Assembly: GCA_964653715.1 (NCBI GenBank)
Contig: CAZZGX010000027.1
Coordinates: 1 to 64,000, forward strand
Direction of reading: 5' to 3'
From: CAZZGX01 sp964653715
GTDB taxonomy: Bacteria; Patescibacteriota; Minisyncoccia; Ryanbacterales; GWA2-47-10b
Length of the DNA: 64,000 nt
In this document: in pieces, positions 24,935-33,128 of the stretch
How the letters are laid out: every line of letters begins with the position of its first letter
How positions within the stretch are numbered: the first letter of the stretch is position 1
Made by a program: the position numbers and the translations under genes
Notes under the pieces: model-generated
What the model was told of the DNA's origin: nothing
The model's database searches: none
What the model saw: the letters and a program-made list of their open reading frames with translations, nothing else

Positions 24935-25285
24935 TCATTGTTTTTCCGCAAAAGCGGCGCCAGATGTGATACCCAGTCCTTTTCGCAGGTAGCCAGCATC
25001 AATCCCAAGCGCGTCGCAAACATTTTCGAATGAGTACGGCCACGTTCTATCAACGCTCTCGAACCACTGCCATGCCTCGTGCCAAATTGTACGCCTTTTG
25101 ACGCTGGGGATACTCTTGTATTCTTGGTAGATCTTAATGGTACCTTCGAGCAGAGCTAACATAAGTTTTTTCTCGGGCCTGATGTTTACGCGGCTCGTTC
25201 GGCGAAAATCATCACACTGAGATGGAAGAAAGTCATCCAAGGCGCTTAAGGTCCGCCGAACCCGAGTGCTACGAATATTACTCAT
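24935..25285 (-). CDS. Uncharacterised protein, second member of a tandem paralogue pair
   Basis: 116 residues, no membrane helix, basic N-terminus (SNIRSTRVRRTL). It shares a domain with the preceding gene: a helix LMLALLEGTIKIYQEY, a basic stretch VKRRTIWHEAWQWFES, and the closing motif YSFENVCDALGIDAGYLRKGL. The same three blocks occur in the neighbour as LMLAVLENGIKDYLG, RRRLEKKAESWIFS and FSFLNICDKLRINADYLRSGL. The last block has the look of a helix-turn-helix. A DNA-binding role is only a guess. It overlaps the upstream gene by 8 nt and is closed by a terminator. Confidence 0.65.
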   Translation of the reverse strand: MSNIRSTRVRRTLSALDDFLPSQCDDFRRTSRVNIRPEKKLMLALLEGTIKIYQEYKSIPSVKRRTIWHEAWQWFESVDRTWPYSFENVCDALGIDAGYLRKGLGITSGAAFAEKQ

Positions 25286-25727
25286 TGGCTTCTTCTTTTT
25301 CAGCTAAGAAAAAGGCGGATGGAAGCTTCGAAAAAACATTGGTTCTGCCTCTATTTATTTTTTTCTTTAGAAGTCCGGAACGCAAATAGTCAGCGTTAAT
25401 CCGCAATTTGTCGCATATATTCAGAAAAGAAAACAGCAATTCTGATTCATTAGAAAATATCCAACTTTCAGCTTTCTTTTCTAAACGACGACGACACCTG
25501 GAGTCCTGGTAATCATGAAGACCTTGAGCGTTCTTACCCAAATAGTCCTTGATACCATTTTCTAGAACCGCAAGCATGAGCGCTTCTTCGCCAGTCCGGA
25601 ATAGAGTCTTATTCATATCCGCAAGCTGACTAGGCAGTATGATCGCGGACTCGAACAAGCTATTGATTATTTCCTCTACAGCCTCATCGCGTAGCTCATA
25701 GGTATACCTCAATGCCGAACGATTCAT
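25278..25727 (-). CDS. Uncharacterised protein, first member of a tandem paralogue pair
   Basis: 149 residues. The start at 25727 is fixed by a strong GGAGGAGGGG just upstream; the open frame continues back through the tRNA-Lys gene but that part is not coding. The N-terminal half (RDEAVEEIINSLFESAIILPSQLADMN) is specific to this copy; the C-terminal half matches the downstream paralogue (see that entry), followed by a basic tail. Likely a small cytosolic regulatory or DNA-binding protein, but no family name could be given with confidence. The two genes overlap by 8 nt and are probably translated together. Confidence 0.65.
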   Translation of the reverse strand: MNRSALRYTYELRDEAVEEIINSLFESAIILPSQLADMNKTLFRTGEEALMLAVLENGIKDYLGKNAQGLHDYQDSRCRRRLEKKAESWIFSNESELLFSFLNICDKLRINADYLRSGLLKKKINRGRTNVFSKLPSAFFLAEKEEANE

Positions 25728-25807
25728 ATCCCCCTCCTCCCAATGACGATGAACTTTCGAAAATACATTACCATAGGTATGTGAAGTTTGTCGAATTCCA
25801 TCCCAAC

Positions 25808-25880
25808 TCCGCCCGGCAGGAATCGAACCTGCGACCATCTCCTTAAAAGGGAGCTGCTCTACCGACTGAGCTACGGGCGG
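25808..25880 (-). tRNA. tRNA-Lys (anticodon UUU)
   Basis: Complete cloverleaf on the minus strand: acceptor stem CCGCCCG/CGGGCGG, D-arm TAGCTCAGTCGGTAGAGC, anticodon stem-loop with loop CTTTTAA (anticodon TTT), short variable region, T-arm GCAGG-TTCGATT-CCTGC, discriminator A. CCA is not encoded. The acceptor stem is extended by 8 more perfect base pairs in the flanks (25801-25808 with 25881-25888), giving a 15-bp helix in the precursor. It lies 14 nt after the stop of the last heat-shock operon gene. Confidence 0.95.
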
Positions 25881-25894
25881 AGTTGGGAAACAAT

Positions 25895-26391
25895 TTATCG
25901 TGAGCGCGATATCAGAAAAAGGCCTATGAGGGGCATGACCATCCAAAAAAGAAACGCGTTGTTGCCGCTAAAAAAGGCTAATGTGAGCGGCGAGAACTTT
26001 ACTATACCACGGAATGAAAGTAAGTTCAATGTACCTGCCATAAAAAGTCCGATCGCGAGAAAACTCGCGATAAACGATTGCCACCATTTGTATGAGGCGC
26101 GCTCGGCACGCAATATCACGCGATCAAAAAACAAAAAAAGGACAAGCATAAGCCCAGCGTAGAAAGAAAGGTTACGGTATATATGGTAGTCAATCTTATA
26201 TTCGTCAAAAAGCTTGAAGAACAGCGGACTTAAAAAGAGGGAAAGATATGTGGCAAGCATAAAAGAAAGAAGTTTTGTCTTGCCGTTTCCCATCATTCCG
26301 CCGATAAGCCCCGCCAGCAAAAAAATAAAACGAGGAGCGCATCCCACGCCGGATTTCGCAGTACGGCTTCAAATGAGGCAAGGAGCGGCAT
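25895..26391 (-). pseudogene. Multi-pass membrane protein gene with a frameshift near its start
   Basis: The natural start is ATG 26391, 3 nt after the dnaJ stop. That frame reads MPLLASFEAVLRNPAWDALLVLFF and then fails at a run of seven T (plus-strand A run 26319-26325). The next frame continues as LLAGLIGGMMGNGKTKLLSFML and on to the stop at 25895, with four or five membrane helices. One extra T would join the two into a protein of about 165 residues. NPAWD-LFF at the head is typical of a membrane protein family common in Parcubacteria. Either the gene is broken, the sequence has an error in the homopolymer, or translation slips. An internal ATG at 26347 could make a shorter product. Function unknown. 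Confidence 0.65.
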
Positions 26392-26394
26392 CTT

Positions 26395-27447
26395 CTACAA
26401 TCCTTCTCGTCCGAGCTCTTCGGCAAGCGTCTTAAGCCGAGGAGTCAATTTTTTTGGCATCTTGATTTTCACTTCGATCAAGAGATCTCCTCGAGATCCG
26501 TTTTCGCGGAGAACTCCCTTTCCACCCACTTTAAGAATCTCGCCGTCAACAACTCCTTGCGGAATTTTCAATTTGAGAGAGCCGTCAAGAGTCGAGATAA
26601 CGTGAGAACCACCGAGCAACGCTTCCGAAAGAGGCGTATTGAGTTGCATGAGTAAATCATTGCGTGAACGTTTGAACACTGGGTGGGCTAAGACTCGGAC
26701 TTTGACATACAAGTCCCCAGCCTCCCCATTTCGTTGCGCCTCACCTTTATGCGGAATTCGCACGACCTCACCGTTTTCAATACCGGGAGGAATCATAATT
26801 CGAATTTCTTCACCGCGCGCGACTACTCCCTCACTATGACACGAAGCACACTTTTTTTCCGGGATTTTCCCTTCACCATGGCACGTTTGGCATTCAATGA
26901 CTTGCGTAAAATTTCCAAAAAACGAGCGCCGCGTGTCGCGAATAGTCCCAGCGCCGTGGCATTTGCTACACGTGGTCTCGCTTGATTCTTTCGCGCGTCC
27001 GGATCCTTTGCACGTTTCGCATAAAACGCGCTTTCGTATAAGCACGCGCCGCTCGGCTCCAAATACCGATTCGGCAAATGGAATATCGATATCAATCGAA
27101 ATATCACGCCCACGCCTTTTTGTACTTGTCCCTCCCCCAGCGCCGCCGAAAAAAGACTCAAAAATGTCTCCCATATCAACATCTTCAAATCCGCGAAAAG
27201 ACCCAAAATCCCAGCCACTAGGCGCTCCTCCGGGACTACCATCAGCAACGCGCCCAAATTGATCATACTGCGCGCGTTTTTGATCATTAGATAGTACCTG
27301 GTAGGCTTCATTGACCTCTTTGAATTTTTTTTCATCCCCTCCAGTTTTATCGGGATGAAACTGGTGCGCCAACTTGCGGTAGGCCTTTTTAATCTCCTCC
27401 TTGGAGGCACTTCGCACCACGCCTAGAATTTCATAATAGTTTTTCAT
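26395..27447 (-). CDS. dnaJ: Chaperone protein DnaJ
   Basis: Hsp40 co-chaperone that stimulates DnaK ATPase and delivers substrates. 350 residues. J domain with HPD ([11 protein letters not shown]), G/F-rich linker ([24 protein letters not shown]), four CxxCxGxG-type zinc repeats ([32 protein letters not shown]) and C-terminal substrate-binding domains. The last repeat has CHSEG in place of CxGxG. Its ATG overlaps the stop of the preceding membrane protein gene by 4 nt. Confidence 0.97.
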   Translation of the reverse strand: MKNYYEILGVVRSASKEEIKKAYRKLAHQFHPDKTGGDEKKFKEVNEAYQVLSNDQKRAQYDQFGRVADGSPGGAPSGWDFGSFRGFEDVDMGDIFESFFGGAGGGTSTKRRGRDISIDIDIPFAESVFGAERRVLIRKRVLCETCKGSGRAKESSETTCSKCHGAGTIRDTRRSFFGNFTQVIECQTCHGEGKIPEKKCASCHSEGVVARGEEIRIMIPPGIENGEVVRIPHKGEAQRNGEAGDLYVKVRVLAHPVFKRSRNDLLMQLNTPLSEALLGGSHVISTLDGSLKLKIPQGVVDGEILKVGGKGVLRENGSRGDLLIEVKIKMPKKLTPRLKTLAEELGREGL

Positions 27448-28388
27448 GTAAGAGAGTGGGTTCCGAGCTCAACAGTTATTGTTCTCAATTCTACAACTTT
27501 ATACCGAAGAAGCAATTGGAGAATAAGAAATGCGCAAAAAACGACAAGCCAGTTTATGAAAAACGCGATGAAACGGAGCAGTACGAAAAGACCTACAGCA
27601 AAGGCAACAGGAAAAAGATTCTTATACGAAACCAGTTGATTTTCAATCATACGAATGCCAATTTGATAAAAAATATAAGAAACGGAATCGTTTGATTGAA
27701 TGGCAACACCAGTTTTTTTACCAAGACTTGCCACTCCCTGTTCGATAAGAAGCGACCGCTCCACCGGGCTAAAAGATTCCGGACTTTTTTTGAGATCGGC
27801 TGCCGCTACGCGCACAATATATTCTGCAAGCGAAATATCTTTTTGAAACCCCGGCATAATCTTTGTAATAGCAGGCTCTCCCCACCCAATCAAACGGATA
27901 AAAAGACTCTCCGGCACAATTTTTTTGAAATCCGGTGATGTGTTGGGGACTGTCACATACGAAGCCATGGCTACAAGAACCGCCAAAAACGTCGTGGTAA
28001 GCGGTATAGCCTTACGAAGTGGTCTTGTGATTCCTGCCTTGATAACCAGTTGCATTTCTCTCCGCGCCCGGAAATAACCGACGACACCAAAGAAAAAAAG
28101 AAGAAGAGAGGCCACGAGTAACGAGAAATCTTGGTACCAAAAAAATACCGTAAACGAAGAAATTGCCCACGCGATTACAAAAACCCACGAGCGCTCAATG
28201 AGAAGAATCGCAAGCGCTAAAACCGTCAACTGGAGCAATACGGCAATCACGCTACTCCAGAAAACCGCCGTGAACTGCCACTCTGGAAGTAGGAAATAGA
28301 CTGAAAGTGAAAGCCAAAAAAGTAACGAGGTAGGGATGATAAAAAAGACAAGAACGAGTTCCTTATTTTCCGGGCTCATTCGTTTCAT
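27444..28388 (-). CDS. Membrane protein encoded between dnaK and dnaJ
   Basis: 314-residue protein of unknown function with about seven hydrophobic helices: two near the N-terminus ([41 protein letters not shown]), two more by residue 110, one around 130-145, and two at the C-terminus ([33 protein letters not shown]). The middle soluble part (about 150-235) holds [33 protein letters not shown]. It overlaps dnaK by 26 nt (or 17 nt from a second Met) and dnaJ by 4 nt, so it should be made together with the chaperones and fall under CIRCE control. No family was recognised. Confidence 0.8.
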   Translation of the reverse strand: MKRMSPENKELVLVFFIIPTSLLFWLSLSVYFLLPEWQFTAVFWSSVIAVLLQLTVLALAILLIERSWVFVIAWAISSFTVFFWYQDFSLLVASLLLFFFGVVGYFRARREMQLVIKAGITRPLRKAIPLTTTFLAVLVAMASYVTVPNTSPDFKKIVPESLFIRLIGWGEPAITKIMPGFQKDISLAEYIVRVAAADLKKSPESFSPVERSLLIEQGVASLGKKTGVAIQSNDSVSYIFYQIGIRMIENQLVSYKNLFPVAFAVGLFVLLRFIAFFINWLVVFCAFLILQLLLRYKVVELRTITVELGTHSLT

Positions 28389-30249
28389 TATCGCCCTTTA
28401 CGTCCTCGTGCTCAACTTCGCGAGGCTGTGTATTCTCTGGAGCCGCTTGTTTTTGGTACAAGATTTCCCCGATTTTCTGGCTGGCAGCAGCAAAAGCCTG
28501 TGTTTTCTGTTTAATAGTCTCAACCAAGTCCCCTTTCAATGCTTCGGTGAGCTCCTCTTTTTTCTTTTGGATATCGTCAGCCACGTCTTTGGGAATTTTA
28601 TCACCAGCTTCACGAAGACCTTTTTCAGCCGTATAGATTAGGGTATCGGCGATATTTTTGCTCTCGGCAAGCTCTTTTTTCTTTTGGTCCTCCGCAGCAT
28701 ACGCCGTAGCATCTTGTTTCATCCGCTCAATCTCGTCTTTACTCAAACCACTGGAGGCTTCGATCCGAACTGACTGTTCCTTGCTCGTTGCTTTATCTTT
28801 TGCTTTTACTGAGAGAATGCCGTTGACATCAATGTCAAACGTTACCTCAATTTGCGGCGTACCGCGAGATGCCGGCGGAATACCATCGAGCATAAAACGG
28901 CCCAACGATTTATTGTGTTCCGCCATCTCTCGCTCTCCCTGTAAAATATGAATTTCAACGGAAGTTTGCTGATCGGCTGCCGTCGAGAAAGTTTGCGTTT
29001 TTGCCGTGGGAATGGTCGTATTTTTTTCGATAAGTCGCGTAAAAACCCCTCCCATCGTCTCGAGTCCGAGTGAGAGAGGCGTTACGTCGAGAAGAAGGAT
29101 ATCTTTTACGTCTCCCTGCAATATCCCCGCTTGCACCGCAGCTCCGAGTGCCACAACTTCATCGGGGTTGATGGAACGATTTGGGTCTTTGCCAAAAATA
29201 TTTTTAACAGCCTCGACGATTGCGGGCATCCGCGTCTGGCCTCCTACAAGAATTACTTCGTTGATATTGGTAAGCGCAAATCCCGCGTCTTTGACGACTT
29301 GTTTTGTAATCTCAATCGATTTCTCAACATAGGGTCCCACGAGCTCTTCAAGTTTCGCGCGAGTTAACTTCATCAAAAGATGCTGCGGACCTGACGCGTC
29401 TGAGGTAATAAATGGAATATTGATCTCATGTTCAACTGTGCTTGAAAGCTCATGCTTCGCCTTTTCGGCAGATTCCTTGAGGCGCTGAAGCGCCATCGTG
29501 TCTCTAGAGACATCAACCCCACTCTGTTTTTTAAATTCCGCAACGATCCATTCGATGATTTTCTGGTCAAAATCGTCTCCGCCCAAATGCGTATCGCCTC
29601 CAGTCGCCCTCACTTCAATCGTATCCTCGGCAATTTCCAATACAGAAACATCAAAGGTACCCCCACCAAAATCATAGACGACAATTTTTTCATCTTTCTT
29701 TGTATTTAAACCGTACGCAAGCGCTGCAGCAGTCGGCTCGTTTAAAATTCGACGCACGGTAAACCCTGCGATCTCGCCGGCATCTTTCGTCGCTTTTCGT
29801 TGAGAATCATCGAAATACGCGGGAACAGTAATAATAGCTTCCTTTATTGGTTCTCCGAGCTTTTCTTCCGCATCAGCTTTTAGCTTTTGGAGAATCATGG
29901 CCGAGATCTCCTCGGGCCGTTTCCAGCCGTCGCCCAAATGAACCTCAACGCCCCCATTGGAAGATGAGCGAATATCATACGGAAGTAATGTTTTGTCCCG
30001 CGTTATCACGGCATCACTGAATTTCCGTCCGATAAGCCGTTTTGCGGAAAAAACAGTTCCCTTGGGATTGGTAACGGCCTGACGCTTTGCCAAAAGTCCT
30101 ACCAAGCGTTCCCCGATTTTTGAGATAGCCACAATCGAAGGCATTGTCCGATTGCCTTCTTTGTTTTCAATAATGCGCGGCGTTCCTCCTTCAACAATAG
30201 CCATTGCTGAGTTTGTTGTTCCTAAGTCTATTCCTAATATTTTTGCCAT
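28363..30249 (-). CDS. dnaK: Chaperone protein DnaK (Hsp70)
   Basis: ATP-driven chaperone. 628 residues, full length. The actin-like nucleotide-binding domain starts [19 protein letters not shown], with phosphate-2 motif [15 protein letters not shown] and adenosine motif [12 protein letters not shown]; the interdomain linker is [14 protein letters not shown] ([13 protein letters not shown]); the substrate-binding domain and helical lid follow, ending acidic-rich ([17 protein letters not shown]). It follows grpE by 16 nt and also has a possible promoter of its own. Confidence 0.98.
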   Translation of the reverse strand: MAKILGIDLGTTNSAMAIVEGGTPRIIENKEGNRTMPSIVAISKIGERLVGLLAKRQAVTNPKGTVFSAKRLIGRKFSDAVITRDKTLLPYDIRSSSNGGVEVHLGDGWKRPEEISAMILQKLKADAEEKLGEPIKEAIITVPAYFDDSQRKATKDAGEIAGFTVRRILNEPTAAALAYGLNTKKDEKIVVYDFGGGTFDVSVLEIAEDTIEVRATGGDTHLGGDDFDQKIIEWIVAEFKKQSGVDVSRDTMALQRLKESAEKAKHELSSTVEHEINIPFITSDASGPQHLLMKLTRAKLEELVGPYVEKSIEITKQVVKDAGFALTNINEVILVGGQTRMPAIVEAVKNIFGKDPNRSINPDEVVALGAAVQAGILQGDVKDILLLDVTPLSLGLETMGGVFTRLIEKNTTIPTAKTQTFSTAADQQTSVEIHILQGEREMAEHNKSLGRFMLDGIPPASRGTPQIEVTFDIDVNGILSVKAKDKATSKEQSVRIEASSGLSKDEIERMKQDATAYAAEDQKKKELAESKNIADTLIYTAEKGLREAGDKIPKDVADDIQKKKEELTEALKGDLVETIKQKTQAFAAASQKIGEILYQKQAAPENTQPREVEHEDVKGDNETNEPGK

Positions 30250-30257
30250 ATTGTTTT

Positions 30258-30263
30258 ATAGTA
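30258..30263 (-). promoter_or_regulatory. Possible internal -10 box for dnaK
   Basis: Minus-strand TACTAT ends 8 nt before the dnaK ATG at 30249, in the short grpE-dnaK gap. The same spacing is seen at alaS, mnmA and corA. No -35 was identified because the box overlaps the end of grpE. Confidence 0.35.
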
Positions 30264-30265
30264 AT

Positions 30266-30811
30266 TTATTTATCTTTCAATTTTGCGACTTTTACTCGTG
30301 AAGGTCGGATAACCTCGTCCTGCATTTGATAGCCTTTCTGAAATTCTTCTACTACTACGCCGTCCTCATTTGGATCTTCTGTTTCTCTTGTTTCAATCGC
30401 TTCATGATATTGGGGATTAAATGTTTTTCCTATAGATTCCATGGCCGTAATACCGTACTCGTCGAGAAGCTTGAGACATTTATCGTACATTCTCCGGATT
30501 CCTTCCGCCCAAGGTATATGCGGCACCTCAAGCAGAAATGCCTTTTCAAAATTATCGATAATATCGAGAAGATCCTTGACGGCAAGTTTCTTGAGAAAGC
30601 GCGCCCGCTCGGCATCCTCGCGTTCATACTGGCGCTGGCCGTTGATAAAATCTGCTTTCGCTCGCTGCCAACCTTTCAAATACTCATCCTTCTCATCTCT
30701 GCATACCGCAAGATCTTTTTTGAGCCTCGCGATCTTCGCCGCAATCTCATTATCGCCATCCACCAGCTCTATTTCTTCTTCTTGGTCGTCCTTGGGTCTT
30801 TTTTCTTCCAT
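30266..30811 (-). CDS. grpE: Nucleotide exchange factor GrpE
   Basis: DnaK co-chaperone that releases ADP. 181 residues: charged N-terminus, long dimerising coiled coil (about residues 20-90, KIARLKKDLAVCRDEKDEYLKGWQRAKADFINGQ), then the C-terminal beta domain with the GrpE signature (GKTFNPQYHEAIET ... VVEEFQKGYQMQDEVIRPSRVKVAK). The ATG lies 43 nt inside hrcA, an unusually long overlap; no later Met precedes the coiled coil, so the overlap seems real. Confidence 0.95.
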   Translation of the reverse strand: MEEKRPKDDQEEEIELVDGDNEIAAKIARLKKDLAVCRDEKDEYLKGWQRAKADFINGQRQYEREDAERARFLKKLAVKDLLDIIDNFEKAFLLEVPHIPWAEGIRRMYDKCLKLLDEYGITAMESIGKTFNPQYHEAIETRETEDPNEDGVVVEEFQKGYQMQDEVIRPSRVKVAKLKDK

Positions 30812-31464
30812 ACCCGCATAAGAGAAATTAATTGGTCATAATGCATCCGTATAGGACCCGCGATACAAAACATATCGCCATCGGATGTTTTGGTAACAAC
30901 AACGCTAATATGATGGAGCGGCTGAATTTGGTTTTCTTCCCCGATAACAACATCGAAAGAATCGGCGGTAATCTGGCTTGAGTATGTCTTTTCAAATCGT
31001 TCAAACGTATCAAGAAATGTCCCAAATTCCTGCATATACGGCTTGCTGAAAAATTCCGGTTCTTGAAAGATTTTATCAAAACCGATTGGGCGGGAGCCCG
31101 TCGAGTACGACAAAAGATGGAAGTGCTCTGCGATTTTTTCCTGAAGCGCCCGAAGGCTCACCGCGTCTTCTACAAAAAGAAGGCGTTCGATCGCGTGAGG
31201 TAGAAGAGATGAACGCGCCTCGCCCGAAAGAACACGGTCAACAAAAAATCGGTAGCCGCGCGTCTGCGGGACTCGTCCGCCGGAAGTATGCGGCTGTTCG
31301 ATGTATCCTTCGTCTGTCAGATCGGTAAAAATATTTCTGATTGATGCCGCACTTAAAGTATTCTTCATCCGATGCGCAATTTTTTCACTTGATACGGGCT
31401 CGGCCGTTTTAATATACTCCCTGACCAATATTTCAAGGATATTTTGTTCTCGCTCTCCGATCAT
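30769..31464 (-). CDS. hrcA: Heat-inducible transcription repressor HrcA, short form
   Basis: Repressor that binds CIRCE and shuts off chaperone genes until GroEL becomes occupied. 231 residues, against about 340 in the common form. The N-terminal winged helix (ERQNILEILVREYIKTAEPVSSEKIA ... SAASIRNIFTDLTDEGYIEQPHTSGGRVPQTRGYRFFVD) is well kept; the middle GAF-like and dimerisation regions are compressed. It is the first gene of the operon, with a CIRCE operator and a near-consensus promoter immediately upstream, so it is autoregulated. Its start codon is 6 nt after the -10 box. Confidence 0.94.
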   Translation of the reverse strand: MIGEREQNILEILVREYIKTAEPVSSEKIAHRMKNTLSAASIRNIFTDLTDEGYIEQPHTSGGRVPQTRGYRFFVDRVLSGEARSSLLPHAIERLLFVEDAVSLRALQEKIAEHFHLLSYSTGSRPIGFDKIFQEPEFFSKPYMQEFGTFLDTFERFEKTYSSQITADSFDVVIGEENQIQPLHHISVVVTKTSDGDMFCIAGPIRMHYDQLISLMRVWKKKDPRTTKKKK

Positions 31465-31470
31465 ACGTCA

Positions 31471-31498
31471 AGTATACCAATTAGCACTCCCATGTCAA
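31471..31498 (-). promoter_or_regulatory. Promoter of the hrcA heat-shock operon
   Basis: On the minus strand TTGACA (31498-31493), 16-nt spacer, TATACT (31476-31471). The -35 lies within CIRCE, so HrcA binding would block RNA polymerase. The hrcA ATG begins 7 nt downstream of the -10 box, giving an essentially leaderless message. Confidence 0.8.
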
Positions 31499-31507
31499 GA
31501 GTGCTAA
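31481..31507. promoter_or_regulatory. CIRCE operator (HrcA binding site)
   Basis: Perfect match to the consensus inverted repeat: TTAGCACTC (31481-31489), 9-nt spacer, GAGTGCTAA (31499-31507). It overlaps the -35 box and spacer of the hrcA promoter. Confidence 0.97.
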
Positions 31508-31573
31508 TTGCCTTACTGCGGAGTTTTACCGGCTTGCAATAAAATGCTATGCTAATAAATGGAGGAAAACTAT

Positions 31574-31975
31574 ATGCCACAAGCATATCCTAGAAGGTTT
31601 GTCTCCCAAAGAAATCGTAACTACGTGTTCTTTCCAAACTCACAAGAGGAATTGCGCGGTGTGCGTGTACTTGTTGGCGCTGGACCCATCGCATCGGTAG
31701 GAACCGTAGGCATCTATTGTATTGTGTCTTCTAAACAAGTTAAGGCGCTTGACAAGGCAGCAATTCGATATGAAATTCAGCGCCCGATGAGTAAAAAAGA
31801 GCTACGGTACTGGAAAGAGCGAACGACAAAAGTGCCCATCTCTCCTACTAAGCTTTCTGCAAAAACGATGAAAGCCATTCAAAAAAGCAGAACCGAATTT
31901 AGTCGCGGCAAGTACATCACACTGGAAGAATTAGAAGAAATAGTAGAAGAGAAAAGAAGGAAACGTAGAGCCTAG
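31574..31975 (+). CDS. Uncharacterised basic protein, divergent from hrcA
   Basis: 133 residues, highly basic, with no membrane helix. ATG 31574 is chosen for the GGAGG 8 nt upstream. The central part is hydrophobic and Gly-rich (VRVLVGAGPIASVGTVGIYCIVSS); the C-terminal tail SRTEFSRGKYITLEELEEIVEEKRRK resembles the end of Phd/RelB-type antitoxins (AGRxxTLEEL), but no toxin gene adjoins. Function unknown. It is transcribed away from the heat-shock operon, with CIRCE lying about 70 nt upstream, so co-regulation is possible but not shown. A terminator follows. Confidence 0.6.
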   Translation: MPQAYPRRFVSQRNRNYVFFPNSQEELRGVRVLVGAGPIASVGTVGIYCIVSSKQVKALDKAAIRYEIQRPMSKKELRYWKERTTKVPISPTKLSAKTMKAIQKSRTEFSRGKYITLEELEEIVEEKRRKRRA

Positions 31976-31993
31976 CAATTCATCTCCAACATC

Positions 31994-32023
31994 CCGCCAA
32001 GATAAGAATCGTGGCGGTTTTTT
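31994..32023 (+). terminator. Rho-independent terminator
   Basis: CCGCCA (31994-31999) pairs with TGGCGG (32012-32017), followed by six T. It ends the gene at 31574 and lies between that gene and the convergent rpsI. Confidence 0.75.
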
Positions 32024-32035
32024 ATTGCTGTCAGA

Positions 32036-32437
32036 TTATCGTTTGGCCCATTGTGGAGCGCGGCGGGCTTTTTTGAGGCCGAATTTGCGGCGTTCTTTGA
32101 CGCGCGGGTCGCGTTTCAAAAAACCGGCTTTTTTGAGTTTTTTGCGAAGTTCGGGATCAAAAATGATAAGAGCGCGGCTGATACCGTGACGCAACGCTTC
32201 CGATTGCGAATGAATACCCCCGCCATTGACTTTTGCACTTACCGAAAAGCGCGTCTCGGGACGGGTCTTTCGAAAAGCATCCTCGGCGATTTTTTGCATA
32301 TCAAGCGTCGGGAAATACTCCTTATAGGATTTGGTATTTACGACCATACCATCTCCACCGGGTGTAATACGAACTCGCGCAACGGATGTCTTCCTTCTCC
32401 CAACCGCTTCAAAATAATGTGAATCTTTTTTAGGCAT
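32036..32437 (-). CDS. rpsI: 30S ribosomal protein S9
   Basis: Small-subunit protein whose C-terminal tail reaches the P-site tRNA. 133 residues. It begins YFEAVGRRKTSVARVRITPGG, with the conserved GGGIHSQSEALRHGISRAL, and ends in the basic KFGLKKARRAPQWAKR; the last residue is the expected Lys-Arg. It overlaps rplM by 8 nt and is the last gene of the infA-alpha operon. Confidence 0.97.
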   Translation of the reverse strand: MPKKDSHYFEAVGRRKTSVARVRITPGGDGMVVNTKSYKEYFPTLDMQKIAEDAFRKTRPETRFSVSAKVNGGGIHSQSEALRHGISRALIIFDPELRKKLKKAGFLKRDPRVKERRKFGLKKARRAPQWAKR

Positions 32438-32774
32438 GAATGGTGAGATTTTTTAATATATTTTTCTTGAGACGATTTCGAGGGATCATGCCTGAGACAG
32501 CTTGGCGGATAAATTCAGCGGGATCTTTTTTGAAAACACGCTCATATGGAATTTTTTTGAGCCCGCTTGGATATCCTGAGTAGCGCTCGCGTGCTTCCAT
32601 TTTCATCTTCTTACCGGTAACCCGCACAGCCGCGGCGTTTTTAATAATTACTTTCTGCTTGGGCGCTATATACCGCTCATACGCAGGGCTTTTTTTGCCG
32701 CGAAGATATAACGCCGCTTCTGAAGCAATGCGCCCCAATGATTTTCCTTTGGCATCTAATACGATAGGTTCCAT
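32430..32774 (-). CDS. rplM: 50S ribosomal protein L13, short form
   Basis: Early-assembly large-subunit protein. 114 residues, against about 142 in E. coli: both the N-terminal strand and the C-terminal tail are shortened. The core is clear (IVLDAKGKSLGRIASEAALYLRGK ... ERYSGYPSGLKKIPYERVF ... AVSGMIPRNRLKKNILKNL). ATG 32774 is chosen because the upstream frame lies in rplQ and adds no L13-like residues. It follows rplQ by 1 nt. Confidence 0.94.
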   Translation of the reverse strand: MEPIVLDAKGKSLGRIASEAALYLRGKKSPAYERYIAPKQKVIIKNAAAVRVTGKKMKMEARERYSGYPSGLKKIPYERVFKKDPAEFIRQAVSGMIPRNRLKKNILKNLTIHA

Positions 32775-32775
32775 A

Positions 32776-33126
32776 TTATTCCACAAGGCTAATGTGCACC
32801 ATCCGTGAAGCGTCGCTACTGCGCTGTCCAATCTTGGTAATACGCAAATACCCGCTGGTACGTTCTCCAAGCGCGGGAACGATATTTTTTTTCATTCGTA
32901 TTGCCGCGTCTTTGCCAAGCATGGTGACGACTTCGCGATGAGCGGCGAGTGTTCCGCGGCGTTCTTTGGTAATAAGGCGCTCAAGATGCGGGCGCACTTC
33001 TTTTGCCCGCGCTTCGGTTGTAACAATCGATTTAGAAAAAACAATCCCGCGCATAAGCGCGCGAAGTAATGCCTTGCGCCCGGCTTTTTCCCGTTTCAAA
33101 ATTCTACCGCGGCGGCGATGCCTCAT
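32776..33126 (-). CDS. rplQ: 50S ribosomal protein L17
   Basis: Large-subunit protein near the tunnel exit. 116 residues. It begins MRHRRRGRILKREKAGRKALLRAL and contains IVTTEARAKEVRPHLERLITK and the C-terminal GYLRITKIGQRSSDASRMVHISLV, all typical. It follows rpoA by 2 nt, as in most bacteria. Confidence 0.97.
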   Translation of the reverse strand: MRHRRRGRILKREKAGRKALLRALMRGIVFSKSIVTTEARAKEVRPHLERLITKERRGTLAAHREVVTMLGKDAAIRMKKNIVPALGERTSGYLRITKIGQRSSDASRMVHISLVE

Positions 33127-33128
33127 AG

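Noticed and set aside
26823..27410. 195-residue open frame on the minus strand inside dnaJ
   Set aside because: It is dnaJ read in another frame on the same strand; the real frame contains the J domain and zinc repeats.
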